64,000 bases of DNA from Cavenderia fasciculata. Its lineage: Eukaryota; Evosea; Eumycetozoa; Acytosteliales; Cavenderiaceae. The stretch lies in assembly GCF_000203815.1 (NCBI RefSeq), contig NW_004457703.1, forward strand, positions 248,001 to 312,000. The letters are read 5' to 3'. Below, piece by piece: positions 47,220 through 56,890 of the stretch; within the stretch, counting starts at the first letter, position 1, and every line of letters begins with the position of its first letter. The notes below the pieces were generated by a model that saw only the letters and a program-made list of their open reading frames with translations, had not been told where the DNA came from and searched no databases. A program made the translations under genes and the position numbers.

Positions 47220-47977
47220 TTAAGAAGAGGTTGTTGCTGGAGTTCTAGCAGTAATTGATTGATGACTGTTTTTAGGATGGAACCTAAATATATCAATCAA
47301 TGTCTTTCTTCTTTCTCTTGGTGCTTCCTCCATTTCGATTTCACTGGTTTGTTCAGCTGCATCCTTCTTTTTCTTGTTCAAATGCTTCTTGACAACGATG
47401 ACTGTGGCTACTGTCGTACCAGCTACAAATACAGAACCAGCTGCAATAGCTCCAATAGTAGAGGCAGCCAAACCAGCAGCAGCTGCAACAGGAATGAACT
47501 CTGATCCATCAAATCCAGTGTTTGATGCCAAGAACTCTTCAGTAGTCATTTGACTGTATTCATTTAAAGAGTATGATGGTTGATCCATTGATGGATATGA
47601 AATGGTGGGTTCAGCTTCCTCTATTGCCAACAATGATCTTTTTGATTCTGAAAGTGATTCTGCTGGATACAACAATTCAATATCTATAACTTCTTCTGTA
47701 TGATTTGAATTTAATCCTGCAACTATAACTACATTATCCTATCAAAAAATAAGACATTATGAATAGACAATTCATCTATTACAATAGTTTAGAAAATAAA
47801 ACATACTTTAAAAATTTTAAATCTATCTGATAATTGGTCAGCTGGAATTGTAATTTCATAAGCAACCATCCAATTCTCAAATACAGAGTAGAGTTCATCG
47901 TCACTTGGTTGTTGAGCTTTTGTCAATTGTACTAAAACCAAAAATAAAACTAATAAATAAATAAATACTTTGTACAT
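47220..47977 (-). CDS. Membrane-anchored I29 (cathepsin propeptide) protein (229 aa, 2 exons)
   Basis: Exon 1 is 47977-47807 and exon 2 is 47738-47220 (GTATGT to GATAG, phase 0). A signal peptide (VFIYLLVLFLVLVQLTKA) is followed by an inhibitor-I29-like domain: FENWMVAYEI, RFKIFKDNVVIV, then YSLNEYSQMTTEEFLAS, which parallels the propeptide pattern FxxNxxxI...NxFxDxTxEEF. No peptidase domain follows. Instead there is an Ala/Gly-rich membrane helix (AAGLAASTIGAIAAGSVFVAG and on) and a basic cytosolic tail (KKHLNKKKK). I29 domains block papain-family enzymes by lying in the active-site cleft. It is divergent to the papain-like gene at 48567, which lacks this domain. Confidence 0.75.
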
Positions 47978-48566
47978 TTTTATAATTAATAAATAAATAA
48001 ATAAATAAAATATATAGATAATACAAATATATTATAGATATATAGATCTATTTGTCAAAGTATGGCCCTTATTAAATAAATAATAAATAGTTGTGATTCT
48101 TGTTTCTTTCTTTCTAGAAGGAATGATGTACACGGCCATTGATGTGATCGGTTATCGTAAAACGAATAAGGTAAAGATTTTTAGAAAGATCAATACTTCA
48201 TGAAAATCTCTGTGAATGGGTGTCTCTTTGGGATTATTATATCCATTCCCCTATTTAACCAATGGACTAGACTTTACTACCCGCTATTCAACTAAAGAGT
48301 GGCTGTCTAATCTAAAAACAGAATATGGTTCAATTAATTAATTAATTAATCTAAAAAATATCTTGATCGCCGATATCGAAAAGTCATGATAATATCAGAC
48401 ACTTTGTAACTGGTTTTTCGATTTTTATAGATATTCTGATTCATGCGAACATGCCCTTAAGGAATAAAAATGTTCGTAACGACAAACAAACCATCATTCT
48501 ACAACTCATTACCATTTCCATTATTTATTTATTTATTTATTTATATTATTTATATTATTTATTAGA
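47978..48566. other. Divergent promoter region of the I29 and papain genes
   Basis: 589 bases lie between the two start codons, with (TAAA)n next to the I29 gene and (TTTA)n next to the protease gene. The shared spacer is the main hint of coordinated expression. No third gene is seen. Confidence 0.5.
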
Positions 48567-50129
48567 ATGTATAATTGTATTTATTTATTTTTAATATTAT
48601 CTATAATAATTATTTGTAGTTCATTGGTTCAAGGCGCTCCATTGACCGCATCTGACAAGAATATTATTGTGGATCACCATAAAAGCTGGAGATTAGAAGC
48701 CAGTCCAGTACCAAACACTCCAATCCAACAATTGTCTTGGAATACAACCATCGAGACTCAAATCCAAACTCATATTGATGGTTGTGCCAAGGATAATAGC
48801 CCAGGTGCATTATTTGGATTGTACAGTGAATGGAAATCCTCTTCATCTGTTTCATTTAGTTTGAATAAAACTTTAAAATCTGTTATCGATCTTGCTCCTA
48901 CCTATGATTGGGTAAATCATGGTTGTCTTCCAAATAAACAATGTTTTCCTTATTTAGCTGTAAGTAAAAGGATACGAGATAAAGATAAGCAATAAAAATA
49001 TTAATATATTTTAATTGTTTTCGTGAATAGGCAATGTCCAATATTAGTAAAAGTTTTGCTTGTGCTAAAACAACAAAGTGTGGTCTATTGAAAACTGTTT
49101 TGGTATGCAGTTATTACCCTGCTGGTGCATTACCTGGTATCGATCCATACAAAGTAAAGGTTGTCACTCCATCACCAACACCAACAACAACTCCAAAACC
49201 AACTACAACTCCAACTCAAACTCCAACTCAAACTCCAACCCAAACTCCAACCACAACTCCTAAACCAACAACAACTCCGACTCCAACTCCAACTCCAACA
49301 CCAGCTCCACATCCAAATGAAACTGATTGGAGAACCAAGAATGTGTTCCCTCCAGTCCGTAAACAAGGAAGTTGTGGCTCATGTTGGGCATTTGCCTCGA
49401 TTGGTGTAGTCGAATCGAGATATATGATCAAGAATGGTGGAGACCCAGTTTCATTGGATCTATCTGAGCAACAAGCTGTTGGTTGTTTTGTAAGTACAAA
49501 AACAAATTGTTTGTTAGTTTTTTTTTTTTTTAAATCAATTAATTTTTTTTGTTTACTTTACTCATCTTTATAGTTGTATTCGTGTGAAGGTGGCAGTCCT
49601 TGGCGTGTTTTTGGCGGTTTACTCGCAAGTGGCATTCAATATGAAGCTGACCGCCCATATCTAATGGCTAACGGCACATGCTATGATGAACCAGAAAAAC
49701 CACATGTCAAGTGGAATTCATGGAACTACATCCCCAACAACAAGGATGCAATCATTCAAGAGCTAAAGAATGGTCCAATGACAGCATCTCTAGTCACCGC
49801 GGATGCTGGTTGGAAAAACTACAAGAATGGAATTATTAATTGTGTACCCGGTCTTCACAATACAACAAACCATGTAGTTGTAGTTGTTGGTTACAATCCA
49901 GTAAAAGATTTTTGGATCTTTAGAAAGTATGTTCACTTTTGTTCACACACACATATATTAATGAATTGAATTGAATAATATTAATATTAATACCTTTTGC
50001 TCTTTTTTTTTTCTTCATTCAAGTTCATGGGGCCAGACATGGGGTACCGCTGGAGGCTATGGCTATCTCAACGCCTCCAATGATGATTGTCTAATGATGC
50101 TCAAGCGACCTACAGTAGTTGTTTTTTAG
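48567..50129 (+). CDS. CAP-domain/papain-like cysteine protease fusion (436 aa, 4 exons)
   Basis: Exons are 48567-48959, 49031-49489, 49574-49926 and 50024-50129. After a signal peptide, residues about 25-170 look like a CAP (SCP/PR-1) domain: an N-terminal helix, QQLSWNTTIETQIQTHIDGC, and the closing VCSYYPAGALPGIDPY, which parallels CxYxPxGNxxGxxPY. A Thr/Pro repeat linker of about 50 residues follows. The C-terminal part is a C1A peptidase: DWRTKN, KQGSCGSCWAFA (oxyanion Gln and catalytic Cys near residue 249), SEQQAVGC, NHVVVVVGY (catalytic His) and NSWG. The catalytic Asn codon is split by the last intron (AA|T). The usual I29 propeptide is absent and the peptidase is compact. It is probably secreted or lysosomal. 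Confidence 0.8.
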
Positions 50130-50554
50130 AGATAATAAATTAATACATTTGAACTTTGTTTGGAGGATCTTTTATTTCTAACACCATATATATACGATCG
50201 TCTACCATGTACATCGATCGGGTCAGTCGATAATAACATACATAGCGTATAATTAATGAATGAATGAATGAATGATCAATCCAATGATGTGATCGATCAG
50301 CTGTTTTGTTACACTTGATGATATCTTCCTCCTTGTTTGATTGATCAAAACTGTTGTATTTAAGTTAAGTTGATTCGTATTCTTATTATTATTATTTAAA
50401 TATATTTGATTGAAAAGATATATATTGTTATATATCATAATTAAATTAATGAATTAAAAAACAAAAAAGTAGGTTCCAAGTTCAAAGCCAAAGACAATCA
50501 ACCCCATCACCCAAAAACAAAAGATCTGAATGACCGATCGTTCGTTGAAAAAAA
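50130..50554. other. Intergenic, downstream of the protease
   Basis: AT-rich DNA with GAATGAATGAAT repeats near 50255 and GATCGATC-type patches. No gene is seen. Confidence 0.5.
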
Positions 50555-50637
50555 AAAAATAATAAAAAATTACACCTTGTCAAAATTACAAAAATAATAA
50601 AAAAAATTTTGACAAGGTGTAATTTTTTATTATTTTT
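50555..50637. repeat. Perfect 33-bp hairpin, 17-nt loop
   Basis: Bases 50555-50587 (A-run, then TAATAAAAAATTACACCTTG, TCAAAATT) are the exact reverse complement of 50605-50637. With a 17-base loop it is the tightest hairpin in the window and precursor-microRNA-like in size. The flanks at 50540-50555 and 50640-50650 are A-rich. Confidence 0.9.
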
Positions 50638-50799
50638 GTAAAAAATTACAAATTTGTACTGCAGTCATTAGCAACGAAAAAGAATTAGGCACTGCCTGCC
50701 TCCCTCGACCACTGAGCACAACCTTTTAGAGAAATGCAGCATTCATCGCACATATGCGAAATAGATATGTTACAAGATCCCTTACTTGTTTAGATATCT

Positions 50800-51686
50800 T
50801 TACAGTGCATGATCACCCTCTTATTATTTTGATTAAATTATACAATACTTTTTAAACATTATAGGTAAATTGGTAGACAACTAAGTGGTAATCACGATCA
50901 ACCAATATATATTTATTTGAAAGTCTGGCTTAATTTCGAGTCATTTAGTATGCTTTGATAAACTATGATATCAATCATTGTGAATCGATTAAACTAAAGC
51001 ATGTATCATGGTTTATCAAGTATTCCTAGATTGATTGATTGATTGTGCTGCCACTCAAAAAAGATCAATCAAGTGTCGTCCCATGGGATTATCTACCTTG
51101 GTTTAGAAACAAAAAAAAAAAAAGAGATATATTATTATTATTATTATTTTGATTGACCATTCCTTATCCTTTTTTTATAATATATAGATTATCTATCAAA
51201 TTTAAATATTATAAAGATTATCAACATTCAAAAGAAACAATAATTGGTATGGTTTATTCAAAAATTAATGAATTATTTATTATTTTGATGATTGATGCAT
51301 ATGGAATTAGTTTGTTGATTTTTTTTTTTAAAATTGGAAATAGGATTGATAATAATTATAATTAATTTAAATCCTATCCATCCCATAGACAGATAGTATA
51401 AATAGATTGAACAGATGGAATTATTGACACGCTCGCTCAATCAAACGAGGGCGAAACAAACAAACAAACAAACAAATAATATTAATCTTTTATTTTCACA
51501 CGTTCGCGCAAACAAGACGTTGTTGTCAGCAGATGAACCAATGATAAACAATATTCACAAATAATAATATACTTTTATCAAAGGGATGGAAAAGGGTATA
51601 AATAATGGAAACTAAACATGTTTTAAATATCAAATCAAATCAAATCATTTAATTCAACAATTAAAACTTTAATCAACAAACAAATA
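50800..51686 (+). repeat. Second copy of the CBM49 upstream duplication
   Basis: Matches 39660-40514 block by block up to the ATG of CBM49 gene 2, with shorter (TTGA)n and different A/T runs. TTGTTGTCA lies at 51520-51528 and TATAAATA at 51597-51604. Confidence 0.85.
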
Positions 51687-52082
51687 ATGAAATCAATTAT
51701 TCTATTATGTTCAATGCTCCTCTGCATTTCATTTGTAGCAGCTAGTTATCCATCCTACCCAGTTTCAATTCAACACAAATTAATTGGAACATGGCAAGAT
51801 GGATCAAGAGGTGGTCAAACCTTTTCACAATACGACATTGTATTGAGCAACCACGGTAACAAGAACATCAAACAAATTGTCATTGGTACTGATGCCACAT
51901 GTAGACTCAGAGACAACAACTCTATCTGGAATGTCAAGGTTGTTGATGGTCCATCATTTATCGATTTCCTCATCCTCCCATCATACCAAGATATCAATGC
52001 TGGTGCCTCTTACACCTTTGGTTACATTATCCATGGTTCATCACCTGCCAATCTCTTTGTCAAGAATGTCATCTATGCCTAA
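51687..52082 (+). CDS. Secreted CBM49 carbohydrate-binding protein, copy 2 (131 aa)
   Basis: Same protein as copy 1 except for Ser in place of Thr just after the signal peptide (SYPSYPVS). DNA differences are few and mostly silent. Similarity in the 3' flank stops soon after the stop codon, so the duplicated block ends with the gene. The adjacent nucleotidyltransferase-like gene (52398) lies between this copy and copy 3. Confidence 0.85.
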   Translation: MKSIILLCSMLLCISFVAASYPSYPVSIQHKLIGTWQDGSRGGQTFSQYDIVLSNHGNKNIKQIVIGTDATCRLRDNNSIWNVKVVDGPSFIDFLILPSYQDINAGASYTFGYIIHGSSPANLFVKNVIYA

Positions 52083-52397
52083 TTAAATGCATCACAAAAC
52101 AAATCAAAATGAATTAATAAATAAAATATCTATTCTTGGCGTTATTCACAAGGACAACCTCACCAAGTTTCTCCAACCTTTCCCACAGAGCAATTGTCTC
52201 TTGATATTTCGAAAACAACCAACCAATCATTTAAATCCTATACTCTTAAGCATCAATATTTAATAAACTTTGGAAATATAATAGAACGAATTAATATTAA
52301 TATTTTTTGGACGACCATTTAAGTATTTTTGGCTTCACAAGAAGATCATCACATGTTTAGTTTCGTCTAGACTAGTACGTAGAGTTATAGAGTTACG
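52083..52397. other. Spacer before nucleotidyltransferase-like gene B
   Basis: About 315 bases with no gene; a Pu/Py-mixed stretch near 52135-52205 is less AT-rich than the rest. Confidence 0.5.
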
Positions 52398-55112
52398 ATG
52401 ATATCATCATCATCAGTGTCAACATTCAAAGGAAACTATGAATTGATTGCAAAGAAGGAGAGAATAGTATTAGATAAAGATGGTGGTGTACCTTTGGAGA
52501 GGATCGAGTATCCTTGGAGAGACGACTACCAGAATGTTTGTTATGCATCTGATTTGGTTGTCACATTTGACATGACAATAGAACAACAAGAACAATATCA
52601 AAAGGCAAGACAACGATACAGAGGTGCATGTCTACAAGCATTTGAAATTCGAAAGGAACAAGCCAAAGAAGAAAAGAGTAGTAGTAAAAAGAGATATCTA
52701 TCGGAATGCGAAAGTAATCAACAACGATTCGAAAGAATACTCGGGATTGTATGCAACGCTAAATCAGCGACAACAAACTTTGAACAAAAGCAAATTCAAC
52801 GTAACATTAGTCTGTATCTACCACCACATGTTGTTTGCTCACCGATTGATACCTACAGAATCAGAGATTATCGGTATATCTATGCTCTGGCTGCAATGGG
52901 TCACAAACACCATTTTACAACTCATCCATTATTAGACCTGTTACCTGAACGACCAACCATATCATTTCGTCAATTAATGCAAAGAGATAGAACCGGTAAA
53001 ATATTCCAATTGATTAGACCTCAATTAAAAGATTGTGTAAGTATAAATTATAAAAGAATAGATGAATAGAATATAAATAGAATAGAATAATATATTAATA
53101 TTTATAATACTCTTTTATTTTATTTTTTTGAAATCTTAAAGATTGATCAATCACCAGAATATGAATTACGGGATAATCAATATTATGATCAAAGTGGTAG
53201 TGGAAGTGGTAATAATAGTACACCTACACATGAAGCAAAACTTGGTAGATATGATCAAGATGGTTCATTACATATTCTATATTTAACATTGGAACCACAC
53301 TCTAGTATTATTAAAATGACTAAACGAATCTATACCACCAATATAGAGAATATTCAACGACACTCTTTTGGATCGTGGAATGAAGCAGTTTCATCATTTT
53401 TGGAAATATTTAAACTCTATACAAACCGTGACTATACCAACATTGACATGCAACCATTCACACCAATATCATCAGACTATTATGGTTCACTCATACTATT
53501 TCAGCCAATTAAAAATCAATTACCAAAGTTTAAAGAAATCTGTTTCTCTGTTTTAAAAGAAAAATATTTAATGTATGTCAATTAATATTAATATGTAAAT
53601 TATTTAATTTATATTTATTAATTTAACTATTTATTTATATTTTATTTTAGATTAAAAAAAGAAACAATTAATATTATTGTAGAATTACCATTTTTTATTT
53701 TACAAGAATTTATTAAATATTGCTTAGATGATAGTGGACCAATATCATTTGAAATATTTAAAGATATTAAAAAGAAATGGAAAGAAGAAAAAGAACAATC
53801 ATCACTACCACTAGATGATGAAATAATACAACAACTTTTACCATTGGATTATTGGATTAAATCAATGTTTAATAGAGATCGGTTTATAAGATTATCATAT
53901 CTCTATGAAATTCCTCAATCTCCATTTCATCCAAACTATTCAGAAGATGATTTATTAATTAATGTTTTCGATTCAACTGATCAATTTAAATTAAAACAAT
54001 TACCAATTGATAGAATTTTAATTCATTCATCTCAAAATAATAATAATCAAAATAATAATAATAATAATAATAATACATCATCTTCTTCATCTTATTCATC
54101 TTTATCATCAATAGTTGATAAAGAAACATTTATTTCAAATTTTAATAAGAATACAAATAATATATTTAAAAAGGAAGGAATGAATTGGAATAATATGATT
54201 GTTATTGGAGGAATAGTTACATCATCGTTGACTGGTTTGGAAGTTGGATTTGAAGAATCAGATATTGATATTATATTTTATGGTGTCGATTATGAAAAGA
54301 TAAAAGATAGGATTACACAATTCTATCAATACCTTGGAGACCACAAACAATATAGTGTTTCAGTGACTGGACCAACCATCATATTCTCAAAACATTATCC
54401 ACAAAGACATGTTCAAGTGGAATACTGTTGTTACACGAGTATTGAACAGGTATTGCTTGGTACAGATATTGAAGTCAGCTGTTTTGCATTTGATGGAACA
54501 AATGTATGGACAATGCAAAGAGGTGTTGAAGCAATCAATTATAGATGTAATTTTGCATCACCGTATGGTCATTATATTAGAGGAGAAGGTGTCTATCAAC
54601 GACGTCTGTTAAAGTATCTGGGTCGTGGATTCTCGATTGCTCACTTTACAGACAACCCATACATTATTGAACAATTTGGACAATCTACTATTGACCCACC
54701 TCTTAAACCATATATCATCCACAAGGAGCAAAATGGTGTGGCATTGTTGTTCAGTGCAAGAGACAACCCAAAATTAATTGAAAAATTATTATTAAAACAT
54801 AAAGAGGCGTCACTTCCCTATGGTCCAACATGGACCAAATCCAATTTCGAACCATATGTTCAAGCAAATTATGATCGTCACTATGATGGTTATGCATCAC
54901 ACTTTCCAAAGATCCTACTGCATAGTGAACTTGGTCAAAATCAACACAACGACTGTTACACTGATGATATAGAGTGCATCGAGGATTTCTTTAGGATGTA
55001 TCTTGTCAACCAAGACGCTGATCTGTTGTACCAACAAATGCGACTATACGAAAAACCAAGGTACCCTTGGAGTCATATCATCACTGACCCTTCAGAACTA
55101 TTTATAAATTAA
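52398..55112 (+). CDS. Nucleotidyltransferase-like family protein B (843 aa, 3 exons)
   Basis: Exons are 52398-53036, 53142-53572 and 53651-55112, at the same positions and phases as in paralogue A (18600-21450, minus). Conserved blocks are PWRDDYQNVCYASDLVVTFD, FRQLMQRDRTGKIFQLIR, FKEICFSVLKEKYLM, and in exon 3 VIGGIVTSSLTGLEVGF followed about 17 residues later by SDIDIIFYG. The GG...DhD spacing fits the core of the nucleotidyltransferase fold (GG near residue 542, Asp near 560 and 562). GRGFSIAHFTDNPYIIEQFG is another strongly kept segment. Unlike A, this copy keeps both acidic residues. A third catalytic Asp cannot be assigned by eye. Asn and Ser runs near 500-520 are low complexity. Function unknown. 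Confidence 0.8.
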
Positions 55113-55510
55113 ATTAATGTAAGTACCATTGTTGTATTAAATCGGTTGCCAAAATTATATTTATTTATTAATTTATTAATTTATTATTTAAATAGTCCTC
55201 CAAGACAGATATAAATAGATTGAACAGATCTGTTCAATATTATTTTTTTTTCACACACTCAACAAACGAGTAATAATTATTGTCTTTATTTCAAACAATC
55301 GTTCGTTCGTTCGTTTGTAGTCGTCGACGACCAAGAAACAAGCGTTGTCAAAAGATGAACCAATGACAAACTATGTATTCCCAAAAACAGACATTTTATC
55401 AAAGTTTTGTAAAAAGTATAAATAATGGAAATAAAACTTGTTTTAAATATCAAGTCAAATCAAATCATATAATTCAACAATTAAAACTTTAATCAACAAA
55501 CAAACAAATA
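55113..55510 (+). promoter_or_regulatory. CBM49 gene 3 upstream region
   Basis: Only the proximal part resembles the other two copies: a TCGTTCGTTCGTTTG run, GTTGTCA at 55344-55350, AGATGAACCAATGACAAAC and TATAAATA at 55417-55424. The distal hairpin block of the other two is missing. A short inverted repeat, AGATTGAACAGATCTGTTCAAT, lies near 55216-55240. Confidence 0.55.
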
Positions 55511-55906
55511 ATGAAATCAATTATTCTATTATGTTCAATGCTCCTCTGCATTTCATTTGTAGCAGCTAGCTATCCATCCTACCCAGTTTCAATTCAACAC
55601 AAATTAATTGGAACATGGCAAGATGGATCAAGAGGTGGTCAAACCTTTTCACAATACGACATTGTATTGAGCAACCACGGTAACAAGAACATCAAACAAA
55701 TTGTCATTGGTACTGATGCCACATGTAGACTCAGAGACAACAACTCTATCTGGAATGTCAAGGTTGTTGATGGCCCATCATTTATCGATTTCCTCATCCT
55801 CCCATCATACCAAGATATCAATGCTGGTGCCTCTTACACTTTTGGTTACATCATCCATGGTTCATCACCTGCCAATCTCTTTGTCAAGAATGTTATCTAT
55901 GCTTAA
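55511..55906 (+). CDS. Secreted CBM49 carbohydrate-binding protein, copy 3 (131 aa)
   Basis: Protein identical to copy 2. The coding DNA is almost the same as in the other copies although the far upstream DNA is unrelated, which points to gene conversion or strong constraint on the coding part. It has a single exon and a signal peptide as in copy 1. Confidence 0.85.
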   Translation: MKSIILLCSMLLCISFVAASYPSYPVSIQHKLIGTWQDGSRGGQTFSQYDIVLSNHGNKNIKQIVIGTDATCRLRDNNSIWNVKVVDGPSFIDFLILPSYQDINAGASYTFGYIIHGSSPANLFVKNVIYA

Positions 55907-56203
55907 ATTAAAATAAAAATGGCACGGGAACAACAAAACAAATCAAAATGATTAATAAATAAAATAAATAGAATCATTTTCAATCCAAAAAAAAAAGTAT
56001 TATTATTATTTAATTTTTTTTTTTTTTTTAAATAATATTATTTTTTTACTCTTAGTTTATTTGTTGTTGGGGGGTTTTTTGAGATATATATTTTGTAAGG
56101 GGTTATTCTGTTGTTGTGAATTATAATTATTATTATTATTATTACTAAAGTATTTTTTTTTTGAGGGGGAGGGGAATATATTGATTTTTTTTTTTCTTTT
56201 TTT

Positions 56204-56859
56204 TTAAACAAATAATCTAATAGTTGAATCTGCACCAGCACTAAAAATCCAAGCTTGAGTTGGATGGAATACAATATCGAGGACACCCAAACCGTCAGAA
56301 GAGGCAGTGTGTTTCTTGAGGACTTTAAGTGGTACAATGAGAGCGTTTTGGAGGTAGTCAGAGTAGACGGTACCGTGGAAAATTTGAATGGAAAGATCAT
56401 CAGAGCACGATGAGAACAATGGGAGTGTTGGATGGTAGACGACACGACGGACGGCCTTGCTATGGTACTTGAGTACCTTGTATACGTTGGCCATATCCAA
56501 ATCAAACCAGAATACCTTTTTATCGTAACCACCGACCAAAATGTGATCACCACTTGGATGAACGTCGAGCGATGAAATCCAACGTGATCCAATGGTAACC
56601 TTTTTAATCAATTGTTGTTTCGAGAGATCGTACACCTTGACAATGTTTTGATCGGCAATGAAAAATATTGGTTTCGATGGATGGAATTTAGATACTTGGT
56701 ATGGGGTCTTGGAGCGCTTGAATGGAGCTTGTGATTTTCTCTTTGAAAGTTGGTGAATACGAACAGATTTACTCTTATCATCTGGTGAAATGGTACTGAA
56801 ATAATCACCTTTATAATGCCAACTAATTTGTTTAATTTTCTAAATTAAAAAACAATCAA

Positions 56860-56890
<31 letters not shown>

